Shown here one piece after another: positions 1-9,220 of a stretch of DNA of 64,000 bases. Position numbers and translations under genes: made by a program. How positions within the stretch are numbered: the stretch's first letter is position 1; the number at the start of each line of letters is the position of its first letter. The stretch is taken from positions 1 to 64,000 of the forward strand of contig CAWIKY010000006.1 of assembly GCA_963836905.1 (NCBI GenBank), written 5' to 3'. The notes below the pieces were generated by a model. The model was not told where the DNA came from, did no database searches, and saw only the letters and a list, made by a program, of their open reading frames with translations. This DNA comes from CAWIKY01 sp963836905. Lineage in GTDB: Bacteria > Pseudomonadota > Alphaproteobacteria > Caulobacterales > Hyphomonadaceae.

Positions 1-956
1 GATGTATTGCTGTCGTCATCAGGTTGCGATAGGTCTTGACCGGCCCGAGCCGGTTTCCGCCCAGCGGAATATAGAGATAGTCGCGCAGCCAGAAAGAAAG
101 CGACATGTGCCAGCGCCGCCAGAAATCCGCGATGGACCGCGCCGCATAGGGGTAGTTGAAGTTGGCCGGTATCCAGAAGCCGAACCAGCGCGCTACGCCG
201 ATCGCCATCAGGGAATACCCCGCAAAGTCGAAATAGATCTGCGTACCAAAGCCCAGCGTTGCCGCGACCAGCCCCCGTTCGACCATGCCGACATGTCGGC
301 GAAGACCGGATCGACCAGCAGGGCAATGTCGTCTGCCAGAGCCGCCTTGTAGATGAAGCCCAGCAGAAAGCACCGCGCACCCGACATGATCAGCGCGCGC
401 GTCAGGCGCTTGTCGCGCTCGATCTGCGGCATGAAACTCGCGGCGCGCACGATAGGCCCGGCCACCAGTTGCGGAAGAAGCCGACATAGATCGCGACGTG
501 GGAAGGTCTGCGCTCCGGAGGCAACTGACCGCGCCAGACATCGACCATGTAGGAGATCGACTGGAAGATATAAAAGCTGATCCCGACCGGCAGGATGATG
601 TTCAGAACCGGCCAGCTCGCAGTCATGTTCAGGCTGGCCAGCGCCGCCTGTGCGCTATCGGCGAAGAAGCCTAGATACTTGAAAACGGCAAGCAGACCCA
701 GATTGGCAATGATGCCGCCCCAGAGCCAGACAAGCTGCGTCTTGCCATTCCTTGTTTGCGTCACTGCCAGACCGACGACCCAGGCCGCGAGTATGACCGC
801 GCCTATCAGGGCAAGAAACTTCACATCCCACCAGCCATAGAAGACCGCGCTCGCCGCCAGCAGCCAGAGGTTACGCGGGCGCCCTTGTGGCAGGGTCCAG
901 TACCCGCCAAGTGCGACCAGCAGGAATAGCGGAAAGATCGCTTCGGTGAAGATCAT
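1..956 (-). CDS. MBOAT-family O-acyltransferase (AlgI-like), partial and frameshifted
   Basis: Membrane-bound O-acyltransferase of the AlgI/DltB type, expected to move acyl (often acetyl) groups across the inner membrane to a cell-surface polysaccharide. The N-terminal part (MIFTEAIFPLFLLVALGGYW..., from 956) has alternating hydrophobic spans and the family signature around ILPVGISFYIFQSISYMVDVWRG. The frame breaks near 470 (continuing as LVAGPIVRAASFMPQI in another frame) and again near 285 (continuing as GTQIYFDFAGYSLMAIG, then DFWRRWHMSLSFWLRDYLYIPLGG, with the conserved W-HMSLS...RDYLYIPLGG motif). Both breaks look like single-base indels, because the homology resumes immediately. The gene leaves the window at its left edge, so the C-terminus with the catalytic His is not seen. 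It overlaps the upstream SGNH-like gene by 4 bases (ATGA), so the two are probably translated together. Confidence 0.85.
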
Positions 957-2032
957 TTCAGCGCTCCGGTTTCGACGATGCGTCCGGCCAGCCAGTCGGT
1001 ATAGGTGTCCGCGCCCTCGCGCAGGAGATGTTCCTCATCCAGCCAGACAGGCCCTTCGAGACTGGCTAGAAGGACCTGATCGACCGGCGCGATGCAGGGC
1101 CAGTCAGCCAGTTCACCGGCGCAGACATCGGCTACGTAGCGGCGTGCGCCTGCCGACAGGACCGGCGGGTAATAATAGACGATGCGCCGTGTTCCGAGTT
1201 TCGTCAGGTGCGCCCGCTGCGCCTTTCGAAAGCCTGCTGCCCAGTCCGGTCCGCGGCGGGGCTCTGCGGCTGCGCCTGCCTCGGCCAGCCGCTTGGCGAT
1301 GGTTTCAAGGTCGATTGGCGTGCGAGGCACGTCGTTGGGGTCATAACTTGCTTGGGGTTCAATCTGCGAGGCCGGTTTGCCCGCAGACAAGAGCCCCAGC
1401 CCTGTCCAGTTCATTGCCGCATGCAGGCCAAGAAGCCCGGTCGATTTCACGCAGGCAGCGAGCCCGCTGCAGGCCCCCGTGGACAGCCCGTAGGCGGACC
1501 AGAGCGTTGCATCGGGCGTAAACTGCTTGATGGCACGGTCGGAGAACTTGGCAACTTCGAAGACATAAGCCGGATCCCGGTCGAAGGTTTCGGCTAGCTC
1601 CAGAAAGACGGTGTCGGGAACACGGCCCGACACCCGAACGAATTGCTCCAGCGCCTGTCCCCGCTCCTGCAGGCTTGCGCCCTGCAAAGAGAGGTTCAGC
1701 GCCAGATGCGGGTAGCCTTGCGCCCTCAGGAGCCGGGTAAGACGCGCATCATCGACCCCATTGCGTGAAAAGCTCGCTCCGACGAACACGGCAAGCGGCG
1801 CATCGGGCTCGGCGGCGGCCTGTAGGGCGGCATGACGGATGAAGCTGTCATAGTCGGTCGGGCGCACAAGGCCTGCGGTATGTGCGCCGAGGCGCACAAG
1901 CCCCGCCGTAACTGCAAACGCCAGCACGAACAGAGCCAGATGCGAAAGCCGCGGCGTGTTGTGTGGCTTGCGCAGTAGATGAGCGAGGCTCAGCGCGATC
2001 AGCGCGGCGACTAGCCCGATAACGTTGACCAT
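953..2032 (-). CDS. SGNH-like membrane-anchored protein, MBOAT partner
   Basis: Protein of 359 residues with one N-terminal membrane span (about residues 1-20, VIGLVAALIALSLAHLL), a second hydrophobic stretch near 30-50, then a soluble, presumably periplasmic domain. VFVGASFSRNG near residue 105 resembles the block I Ser motif of SGNH/GDSL-type acyl-transfer proteins, and DEEHLLREGADTY near the C-terminus fits the block V D-x-x-H motif. Proteins of this shape (AlgX/AlgJ, PatB, DUF1574-like) act with an MBOAT protein: the MBOAT passes the acyl group across the membrane and the SGNH partner places it on the polymer. The next gene is an MBOAT overlapping by 4 bases, which supports that role. The substrate cannot be told from the sequence. 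Confidence 0.7.
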   Translation of the reverse strand: MVNVIGLVAALIALSLAHLLRKPHNTPRLSHLALFVLAFAVTAGLVRLGAHTAGLVRPTDYDSFIRHAALQAAAEPDAPLAVFVGASFSRNGVDDARLTRLLRAQGYPHLALNLSLQGASLQERGQALEQFVRVSGRVPDTVFLELAETFDRDPAYVFEVAKFSDRAIKQFTPDATLWSAYGLSTGACSGLAACVKSTGLLGLHAAMNWTGLGLLSAGKPASQIEPQASYDPNDVPRTPIDLETIAKRLAEAGAAAEPRRGPDWAAGFRKAQRAHLTKLGTRRIVYYYPPVLSAGARRYVADVCAGELADWPCIAPVDQVLLASLEGPVWLDEEHLLREGADTYTDWLAGRIVETGALK

Positions 2033-2163
2033 GTCCGCTCTTCCCGCCAGCCAAAGTCCTCAACCGGACGGCAGCACTATTGCAGGAAGGTTCTGCGGTC
2101 TGGCGAACCGCCGGACGCGAATTTCGGCAGGTCGGTTAAGGTTTGACGATCTGATGCGGGAGG

Positions 2164-2240
<77 letters not shown>

Positions 2241-2284
2241 GCGCTAATGCGAGCGGCGTTGACTAGACGCAAATGCGCGTCTGA

Positions 2285-2817
2285 TCAAGCCTTCTCTATA
2301 TCGTCGTCGTCATCGTCGTCGTCGAGGTCGATATCATCGTCCAGATCGATGTCGTCGTCATCATCGTCGTCGTCGTCGATGACCTCGTCATCGTCATCGA
2401 CACCTTCCTCGGTGAAGCCCGCCGGAACGCCGGTCGCAGAGGTCTTTTCGGACTCGTCCTCATCATCGTCGTCTGTGGTTATGGTCTCGTCGTCATCTTC
2501 GCCGAGCTCCTTGGTGCCGACATCTTCCTCGTCGTCGTCGTCGTCGTCGTCATCATCGTCGGTGCCGGTATCATCGTCATCGTCGAGGTCTTCGTCGTCC
2601 TCGATGTCCTCGTCCTCGTCGTCCTCATCGTTGCCCTTCTTGGGCTTTTTGGCGGCTTTCTCGGCCTTGGCGCGGGCCCGTTTGATCTTCGCCTTGTCTT
2701 CTTCAGGGTCGAAAGTGTGCGAACACTTCGGACATTCAGCCGGGCTTTCGTCAGGTCATAGAACTTTGCCCCGCATTCGGGACAAACCTGTTTGGTTCCG
2801 AGGTCTAGCTTGGGCAA
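2285..2817 (-). CDS. FYDLN-acid family protein (TIGR02300-like), one frameshift
   Basis: The N-terminus PKLDLGTKQVCPECGAKFYDLTKARP is the hallmark of the alphaproteobacterial FYDLN-acid family: a short zinc-ribbon-like head with two CPxC pairs (CPEC and, after the frame break, CPKC) followed by a basic segment (KIKRARAKAEKAAKKPKKG) and a very long Asp/Glu tail ending in IEKA. The function of the family is not known to me. One base is missing near 2748 between the two CPxC motifs; restoring it gives one frame of 177 residues, and the observed length of 533 nt is exactly one base short. The start is placed at TTG 2817 because the family begins just before the conserved LGTK block and an AAGGG lies upstream. 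The tail contains long runs of Asp codons, giving a highly repetitive GAC/GAT DNA tract. Confidence 0.8.
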
Positions 2818-2915
2818 GTGAGCACCCTTTTCCGTCAAGGTTAAGGCGGGAGTCCGGTTTGGCCGGAGCGCTTGCCATGATCGTTCCCGCCTGTCAAAGC
2901 GGTTTTCCCGATTGG

Positions 2916-4259
2916 ATGCAATTACAAGGCCGCGCATATGACCTGCACGTCCCGTCCCGTTACCTCGCTGACGGTGATATTCGCGTTCCCGGAGACAAAT
3001 CCTGTTCGCACCGCGCGCTTATGATGGCCGGGGTCGCGCACGGATACTCGCGTGTGTCCGGGCTGCTGGCGGGCGATGACATTCGTTGCACGGCCAATGC
3101 CTTGCGCAGGCTCGGAGCCGAGATCGACTGGCCGGATGAAGGTGTCTGCACCATCAAGGGCGTCGGACCGGGCAGCTTTTCCGGTCGCGATGTGACGCTC
3201 GATTTCGGCAATTCCGGCACCGGCGTCCGCCTGATGATGGGGCTTGCTGCCGGGCATGATGTCAGCGTTCTGCTGACCGGCGATGCGTCATTCAGCACGC
3301 AGACCGATGGGACGTGTCACCACGCCCCTGTCGGCGATGGGCGCGGCCTTCGAGACACTGGAGCGGGCGGATTGCCTGCCCGTGCGCATGTTCGGACGCA
3401 GGGGCTGGACGCCATCGACTACACCGTGCCGGTCGCCTCGGCGCAGGTGAAGTCGGCCATCTTGCTGGCTGGTCTCAACGCACTGGGTACCACCCGCATC
3501 CGCGAGGCCGTCGCAACGCGCGATCATACCGAGCGGATGCTCCCGGTCTTCGGGGTTGCGGTATCGACGGGGCAGGAGAATGGACAGCATTATGCCACCA
3601 TAGAAGGCGGCCAGAGGCTGCGCGCCAGCACGTTCGATGTGCCGGGAGACCCTTCTTCGGCAGCGTTTCTGGTTGCCGCAGCGATGATCTGCGGTCGCAG
3701 CGACGTGACGCTGCGCAATGTGATGATGAACCCGACCCGCGACGGTTTCCTGCGCGCGCTCTTCCGGTCCGGTCAGGTGGAACGCCAGGACAGCCGCGAA
3801 ACCGGAACCGAACGGGTCTGCGATTTGCGCGTGAAGGGAAGCGGCCGGGTTAGCGTTTCCGCGCCGGACCAGGAGGATGTCGCCTCCATGATCGACGAGT
3901 TTCCGATCTTTGCAGTACTGGCAGCCTTCGGATCCGGCACGACACATGTCCGCCATGCCGAAGAATTGCGGGTAAAGGAGTCCGACAGGATTGCCGCCAT
4001 CGTGGCCATGCTGCGGGCCAACGGTGTGAATGCTGACGAGACATCGGACGGGTTCATCGTGGAGGGGTGCGATGGTCCTCCGCCCGGGGGCGGCATGGTC
4101 GAAACACGACATGATCACCGCATCGCCATGGCTGCGCTGATCATGGGTACAGCTGCGCGCAACGCGGTGACCGTCGATGATGTATCGATGATCGCCACGA
4201 GCTATCCCGGCTTCTTCGCCGACATGGCGGCGCTGGGCGCGGACATGCAGACGGGGTAG
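2916..4259 (+). CDS. aroA: 3-phosphoshikimate 1-carboxyvinyltransferase (EPSP synthase), two compensating frameshifts
   Basis: Sixth step of the shikimate pathway: joins PEP to shikimate-3-phosphate to make EPSP for aromatic amino acids. Visible motifs are GDKSCSHRALMMAG near the N-terminus, GNSGTGVRLMMGLAAG, SAQVKSAILLAGLNA, DEFPIFAVLAA and EELRVKESDRIAAIV. About 447 residues, normal for the family. Between about 3301 and 3404 the main frame is wrong: one extra A near 3301 and one missing G near 3401-3405 cancel out, and the intervening frame reads RPMGRVTTPLSAMGAAFETLERADCLP, the expected conserved block. The ATG at 2916 is chosen from family length; the ribosome binding site is poor. The gene precedes cmk by 9 bases, a conserved alphaproteobacterial pair. 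Confidence 0.92.
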   Translation: MQLQGRAYDLHVPSRYLADGDIRVPGDKSCSHRALMMAGVAHGYSRVSGLLAGDDIRCTANALRRLGAEIDWPDEGVCTIKGVGPGSFSGRDVTLDFGNSGTGVRLMMGLAAGHDVSVLLTGDASFSTQTDGTCHHAPVGDGRGLRDTGAGGLPARAHVRTQGLDAIDYTVPVASAQVKSAILLAGLNALGTTRIREAVATRDHTERMLPVFGVAVSTGQENGQHYATIEGGQRLRASTFDVPGDPSSAAFLVAAAMICGRSDVTLRNVMMNPTRDGFLRALFRSGQVERQDSRETGTERVCDLRVKGSGRVSVSAPDQEDVASMIDEFPIFAVLAAFGSGTTHVRHAEELRVKESDRIAAIVAMLRANGVNADETSDGFIVEGCDGPPPGGGMVETRHDHRIAMAALIMGTAARNAVTVDDVSMIATSYPGFFADMAALGADMQTG

Positions 4260-4268
4260 ACGCTTTCC

Positions 4269-4941
4269 ATGATCATCGCGATTGACGGGACGACGGCATC
4301 TGGCAAGGGCACGCTGGCCAAGCGGGTCGGGGCGGCCTACGGCCTGCCCGTGCTCGATACCGGTCTCCTCTACCGCGCAGTCGGGGCGGCGTGTCTGTCT
4401 GCGGGTGTCGATACGCCGAAATGCTGACGAAGCGAGCCGCGTTGCGCAGGCCCTTGAGCCCGAGGCGCTGGACCTGTCCGATCTGAGAACCGCAGCGATA
4501 GGACAGGCGGCCTCGCGCGTGGCGGTTCACGCAGGCGTGCGCGCAGCCCTTCTGGATCTGCAGCGAAGCTTTGCGGCGCAGCCGGGCGGCGCCGTTCTGG
4601 ACGGGCGGGATATCGGTACGGTGGTCTGCCCCGATGCGCACGTCAAACTCTACATCGATGCGGATATTGCCGAGCGCGCCCGCAGGCGGGCCGATGAATT
4701 GCGCCGACGCGGCGAGCCGGTATCAGATGAGCAGATGCTCGCCGAATTGCGGGAACGCGATGCACGCGACAGCGGCCGGGCGACCGCCCCGCTCAGGCAG
4801 GCAGGCGATGCACACTTGATAGATACTACCTCTTTGAGTATAGACGCCGTTCTGAAAGCGGCCCGGCGGATTATCGACCCCGTCATGGCCGACTTCGGGC
4901 GTTATCGGGCAGGCGGGTCAACCGGCGGCCCGAAATCCTGA
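4269..4941 (+). CDS. cmk: Cytidylate kinase, one frameshift
   Basis: Phosphorylates CMP/dCMP to the diphosphates. The N-terminus MIIAIDGTTASGKGTLAKRV contains the P-loop (GTTASGKGT); LDTGLLYRAVG follows; after the frame break come DGRDIGTVVCPDAHVKLYI and the lid segment RARRRADELRRRGE. The AAA run at 4419-4421 has one base too many: dropping one A joins GVDTP to NADEASRVAQAL and gives a normal kinase of 223 residues. Because the gene is usually indispensable, this is most likely a homopolymer sequence error. It lies between aroA and rpsA as in other alphaproteobacteria. Confidence 0.93.
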
Positions 4942-5051
4942 AACGCCCGCCCACCGGTCGAACAGTTTGAAAAACCTGCCGTCGCATCACGCGACAGGAC
5001 CGCCAGGCCGGACGTGCCTGTCTGTCTCTCACAGTTATATCCGGAGCATGA

Positions 5052-6764
5052 ATGTCCACCGCTGAAACCCTAACCCCCTCACGCGACGATTTTGCGTCGA
5101 TGTTTGAGTTCAGCTTTGCTGGAAGCCAGATGCAGGAAGGACGCGTTGTCCCTGCCACCGTCGTTTCGATCGAGAATGATGCCGTTGTCGTCGATGTCGG
5201 CCTGAAAACCGAAGGCCGTATCGCGCTGCGCGAATTTCATCAGGATGATGAAATGCCCAAGAAGGGCGACATCGTAGAGGTCTACCTTGAGCGCATCGAG
5301 AACGCGCTCGGTGAGGCCGTTCTGTCCCGCGAGAAGGCCAAGCGCGAAGAAGCATGGACCCGCCTCGAAGAACTTCACGCCAAGGAAGAGCCTGCAGAAG
5401 GGGCCATTGTCGGCCGCGTCAAGGGCGGTTTCACCGTCGATCTTGGCGGCGTCAGCGCGTTCCTGCCCGGCAGTCAGGTCGATATCCGTCCGATCCGCGA
5501 TGTCGGCCCGTTGATGGGCGAAGAGCAGCCGTTCGCGATCCTGAAAATGGACCGTCCGCGCGGCAATATCGTCGTGTCCCGCCGTGCCGTGCTTGAGGAA
5601 AGCCGCGCCGAACAGCGTGCCGAGATCGTTGGTGAGCTGGCAGAGGGCGATGTCCGTGAAGGTGTGGTCAAGAACATCACCGATTACGGCGCGTTCGTCG
5701 ATCTGGGCGGCATTGATGGTCTCCTGCACGTCACCGACATGAGCTGGAAGCGGGTGTCCCACCCAAGCCAGGTCGTCAATGTCGGCGAAACGGTGAAGGT
5801 CCAGATCGTCAAGATCAATCAGGACTCGCAGCGTATCTCGCTCGGCATGAAGCAGCTTCTCAGCGATCCGTGGGATGGTGTGGAAGCGAAATATCCGGTC
5901 GGCGCACGCTATACCGGACGCATCACCAACATCACCGATTACGGCGCGTTCGTGGAACTGGAAGATGGCGTCGAAGGCCTGATCCACGTCTCCGAAATGA
6001 GCTGGACGAAGAAGAACCTGCACCCCGGCAAGATCGTTTCGACCTCGCAGGAAGTCACCGTCATGGTGCTCGATGTCGACAGCGACAAGCGCCGCATCTC
6101 GCTTGGTCTCAAGCAGTGCATGGACAATCCATGGGATGCGTTCATGGTCGAGCATCCGGTCGGAACCGACGTCGAAGGCGAAGTTCGCGGTATTACCGAG
6201 TTCGGCCTGTTCATCGGCATTGGCCCGGAACTGGACGGCATGGTCCACATCAACGACATCGACTGGAACCGGTCCGGCGAGGAAGCCATCCAGGACTATA
6301 ACAAGGGCGACATCGTCCGCGCCAAGGTTCTGGAAGTCGACGGCGAGAAAGAGCGTATTTCGCTCGGCATCAAGCAGCTCGACAACGATCCGATCGAGGA
6401 AGGCGACGTCAAGCGCAATTCGATCGTCACCTGTACTGTCACGGAAGTGACGTCGGGCGGCATCGAGGTCGAGTTCGGCGAAGGCTTGAAATCCTTCATC
6501 CGCCGCTCCGACCTGTCGCGTGACCGGTCCGAGCAGCGCCCCGAGCGGTTTGCCGTTGGCGACAAGATCGATGCCAAGGTTACCAATTACGACCGCAACT
6601 CCCGCCGCGTTTCGCTTTCGATCAAGGCGCTTGAAATCGCCGAAGAGAAAGATGCCGTGGCACAGTACGGTTCGGCCGATAGCGGCGCATCGCTGGGAGA
6701 TATTCTCGGTGCTGCTCTTGCCGGCGGCGACGGCGACAAGGACAAGGCCAAGAAGTCGGACTGA
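5052..6764 (+). CDS. rpsA: 30S ribosomal protein S1
   Basis: Protein of 570 residues made of six S1 (OB-fold) RNA-binding repeats at roughly residues 30-95, 113-180, 198-265, 283-352, 370-440 and 457-525. Repeats 3 and 4 show the typical NITDYGAFVDLGG...GLLHVTDMSW form, and repeat 5 reads GITEFGLFIGIG. It binds mRNA on the 30S subunit and helps start translation of structured or leader-poor messages. The start ATG has GGAG 5 bases upstream. The order cmk-rpsA-ihfB is conserved in alphaproteobacteria. A strong terminator follows 27 bases after the stop. Confidence 0.97.
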   Translation: MSTAETLTPSRDDFASMFEFSFAGSQMQEGRVVPATVVSIENDAVVVDVGLKTEGRIALREFHQDDEMPKKGDIVEVYLERIENALGEAVLSREKAKREEAWTRLEELHAKEEPAEGAIVGRVKGGFTVDLGGVSAFLPGSQVDIRPIRDVGPLMGEEQPFAILKMDRPRGNIVVSRRAVLEESRAEQRAEIVGELAEGDVREGVVKNITDYGAFVDLGGIDGLLHVTDMSWKRVSHPSQVVNVGETVKVQIVKINQDSQRISLGMKQLLSDPWDGVEAKYPVGARYTGRITNITDYGAFVELEDGVEGLIHVSEMSWTKKNLHPGKIVSTSQEVTVMVLDVDSDKRRISLGLKQCMDNPWDAFMVEHPVGTDVEGEVRGITEFGLFIGIGPELDGMVHINDIDWNRSGEEAIQDYNKGDIVRAKVLEVDGEKERISLGIKQLDNDPIEEGDVKRNSIVTCTVTEVTSGGIEVEFGEGLKSFIRRSDLSRDRSEQRPERFAVGDKIDAKVTNYDRNSRRVSLSIKALEIAEEKDAVAQYGSADSGASLGDILGAALAGGDGDKDKAKKSD

Positions 6765-6790
6765 TCCGTTCTTAAACTGCATTAAAAGAG

Positions 6791-6822
6791 AACCCGGCAG
6801 AGCAATCTGCCGGGTTTTTTCT
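6791..6822 (+). terminator. Rho-independent terminator after rpsA
   Basis: Perfect 11-bp stem AACCCGGCAGA/TCTGCCGGGTT closed by a GCAA (GNRA) tetraloop and followed by a T run (TTTTTTC). It ends the aroA-cmk-rpsA transcript and separates ihfB. Confidence 0.93.
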
Positions 6823-6928
6823 TCATCTAGAACTTGTTCACATTCAATTCACATCGGCGGCAAAAGGAATGATTCGTTTTTCTCGGAAAAGCTTGGCCTT
6901 TTTCGCGGAAAAGGGGTATTCTAGGCGT

Positions 6929-7228
6929 ATGCTACGGTCTGAACTCATCGAACGCCTGGCGTCTGAAAACCCTCATCTGAGGCCCTCCGACCTTGAGCGT
7001 GTGGTCAACACTATCCTCGGTGACATCGCCGGGGCGCTGGAAAACGGCGGCAGGGTTGAGTTACGTGGCTTTGGTGCCTTTTCCGTTCGACATCGCGCGG
7101 CGCGTACCGGCAGAAATCCCCGCACGGGCGAAGCGGTCAATGTCGAGGAAAAGCACGTACCGTTCTTCAAGGCGGGCAAGGAATTGCGCAGCCTGCTTAA
7201 CAATGGCACCGACCCGGAAGACAGATAA
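6929..7228 (+). CDS. ihfB: Integration host factor subunit beta
   Basis: DNA-bending protein of 99 residues of the HU/IHF family. It starts MLRSELIERLASENPHL and carries the DNA-binding arm signature GRVELRGFGAFSVRHRAARTGRNPRTGE, with the minor-groove RNPRTG loop. The KHVPFFKAGKELRSLLN end and the position after rpsA identify the beta subunit rather than HU. IHF is needed at many sigma54 promoters, including flagellar ones such as the flagellin promoters later in this window (general knowledge). It has its own promoter region between the rpsA terminator and the ATG. Confidence 0.93.
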   Translation: MLRSELIERLASENPHLRPSDLERVVNTILGDIAGALENGGRVELRGFGAFSVRHRAARTGRNPRTGEAVNVEEKHVPFFKAGKELRSLLNNGTDPEDR

Positions 7229-7405
7229 GTCGGGTTCCCTTTAGAAGCACATCATCACGTCGACTGCGCCCGCGCCGATGCGCTCTCTTGCATTTGACGC
7301 GGTTTCATGGTGCGGGTTTCCGCTTTACAGGGTCAGGCACGTTTCCCGCAGCAGGGAAGACACTGCCGACGGCCAGTATGCGCGATTTCCAGACAGGTTC
7401 ACACG

Positions 7406-9220
7406 ATGCCAGACTCAAATACCCGCAATCTCATCATCACCATGGTGGCCGTGCTTGCGATCATGGGGATCTGGCAAATCCTCGTCTGGGGACCGGAGCA
7501 GAAGGCTGCTCAGGAGGCCTTCGCTGCGAACCAGGCCGAGAAAGCCCTGAGCGCACCTTCAGAAGTCGTAGATGAAGACGCCACCAGCGGACAGACCGGC
7601 CCGGATGGCATGGCGTTCGAGGATACCAGCGATGATGTCCGGCTGGCATTCGAGGGCCCGTCGGTGGATGGCTCGATCCTGTTGCGCGGCGCGCGGCTCG
7701 ATGAGCTGAAGCTGAAGAATTACTATGACACGCTCGAGGGAAAGGAAGCGCTCGATCCGGAGGATGAGGTGGAAGTCCTCGATCCTCAGGGCGCCGGAAC
7801 GGGCTATTATGCTGCCATTGGCTGGAAGGATATGGACGGGCGGCCGCTTGTCGATGCCAACACGCAATGGTCGCTCGTTTCCGGTACCACGCTCACCCCG
7901 ACAAGCCCCGTCACGCTTGGCTGGCAGGGTGAAACGGCGCGGATTGAACGCAAGATCGAGCTCGATGACCGGTTCATGTTCACCTATACGGACACCGTCA
8001 CCAATACGGGGTCAGAGCCGCTTTCCATCGCCCAGTATGGTGTGCTGCGCCAGTTCGGCGTGCCCGAAGACCTCGCCAACTTCTACATTCTGCATGAGGG
8101 TCTCGTCGGCGCTGTCGGCGGCGAACTGATCCTCGAGAAATACAAGCAGCTTGCAAAAGGTGCCATGCTCAGCCGCGCCGGGACTGAGGGCGGCTGGATC
8201 GGTCTGACCGACAAATACTGGTTGACGGCGCTCGTGCCGGATCAAAGCCAGCCGTTCACGCTGACCTACCGGACTATCCAGCGTGGCGGCGGACAGGTTC
8301 TGCAAGCCGGCATGGACGGGGTCGAGCGCGTCATTCAGCCGGGTGCGAGTGCCACGTCTGCGCAACGCATATTTTCCGGTGCCAAGAAGAACGCCGTTCT
8401 GTCCGACTATGAAGACAGCCTCGGCATTCCGCGCTTCAACGATGCTATTGACTGGGGCAAGTATTTCTTCTGGCTCACCGAGCCCTTCTTCACCGTGCTC
8501 TCGTTCATCAACGGCTATGTCGGCAATTTCGGCGTTTCGATCCTGCTCCTTACCGTTCTGGTGAAGCTCATCTTCTTCCCTATCCAGAACAAGGCCTATG
8601 CCTCCATGGCGAAGATGAAGGAATTGCAGGAGCCGATGAAAGAGATCCGCGAGCGCTATGCCGCGGACAAGCAGCGCCAGCAGCAGGAAATCATGAAGCT
8701 CTACAAGGAGCGGAAGGTGAACCCGGTTGCGGGCTGCCTGCCGATCCTGATCCAGATTCCGGTCTTCTATGCGCTCTACAAGACGCTTTTCGTGACCATC
8801 GAGATGCGCCATCAGCCGTTCTTCGGCTGGATCCGCGATTTGTCCGCGCCGGACCCGAGCGCCATCGGCAATCTGTTTGGTCTCCTACCGATATCGGCAG
8901 AGGCACTTGGCAGCGTTCCGCTTCTGGGCGTGGTGCTGACGATCGGCATCCTGCCCATTCTCTACGGCTTCACGATGTGGCTCCTGCAGTCGCTCTCCCC
9001 GCCGCCGGGCGATGCCACGCAGAAACTCATTTTCAGTTTCCTGCCGATCATCTTCACCTTCGTCTTTGCAGGCTTTGCTGCCGGTCTGGTCATCTACTGG
9101 TGCTGGTCGAACATTCTCTCGATCCTGCAGCAATACGTCATCATGCGCCGTAACGGCGTAAAGACCGAATTCGACAAGTTCCTCGCCAAACGCTTTGGAC
9201 GGAAAGATGCCAAGGCATGA
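7406..9220 (+). CDS. yidC: Membrane protein insertase YidC
   Basis: Inserts and folds inner-membrane proteins alone or with SecYEG. The start MPDSNTRNLIITMVAVLAIM gives the usual first membrane span, followed by a large periplasmic beta domain (about residues 75-340) and the conserved 5-span core starting near TEPFFTVLSFINGYVGNFGVSILLLT, with the cytoplasmic coiled hairpin KMKELQEPMKEIRERY and IQIPVFYALYKTLF. 604 residues, normal for a Gram-negative YidC. The ATG at 7406 is preferred over upstream in-frame starts because the family begins there. It overlaps engB by 4 bases. The usual upstream neighbours rpmH and rnpA are not seen in the 177 bases before it. Confidence 0.97.
   Translation: MPDSNTRNLIITMVAVLAIMGIWQILVWGPEQKAAQEAFAANQAEKALSAPSEVVDEDATSGQTGPDGMAFEDTSDDVRLAFEGPSVDGSILLRGARLDELKLKNYYDTLEGKEALDPEDEVEVLDPQGAGTGYYAAIGWKDMDGRPLVDANTQWSLVSGTTLTPTSPVTLGWQGETARIERKIELDDRFMFTYTDTVTNTGSEPLSIAQYGVLRQFGVPEDLANFYILHEGLVGAVGGELILEKYKQLAKGAMLSRAGTEGGWIGLTDKYWLTALVPDQSQPFTLTYRTIQRGGGQVLQAGMDGVERVIQPGASATSAQRIFSGAKKNAVLSDYEDSLGIPRFNDAIDWGKYFFWLTEPFFTVLSFINGYVGNFGVSILLLTVLVKLIFFPIQNKAYASMAKMKELQEPMKEIRERYAADKQRQQQEIMKLYKERKVNPVAGCLPILIQIPVFYALYKTLFVTIEMRHQPFFGWIRDLSAPDPSAIGNLFGLLPISAEALGSVPLLGVVLTIGILPILYGFTMWLLQSLSPPPGDATQKLIFSFLPIIFTFVFAGFAAGLVIYWCWSNILSILQQYVIMRRNGVKTEFDKFLAKRFGRKDAKA

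Noticed and set aside
2286..2640. Poly-serine coding stretch on the plus strand, in frame with aroA
   Set aside because: It is the complement of the Asp codon runs of the FYDLN-acid gene; aroA proper begins at 2916.
5079..6782. Uninterrupted 567-codon frame on the minus strand opposite rpsA
   Set aside because: Its codons mirror the highly regular S1-domain code of rpsA, it has no family motif, and rpsA is certain. It is a shadow frame, common in GC-rich DNA.
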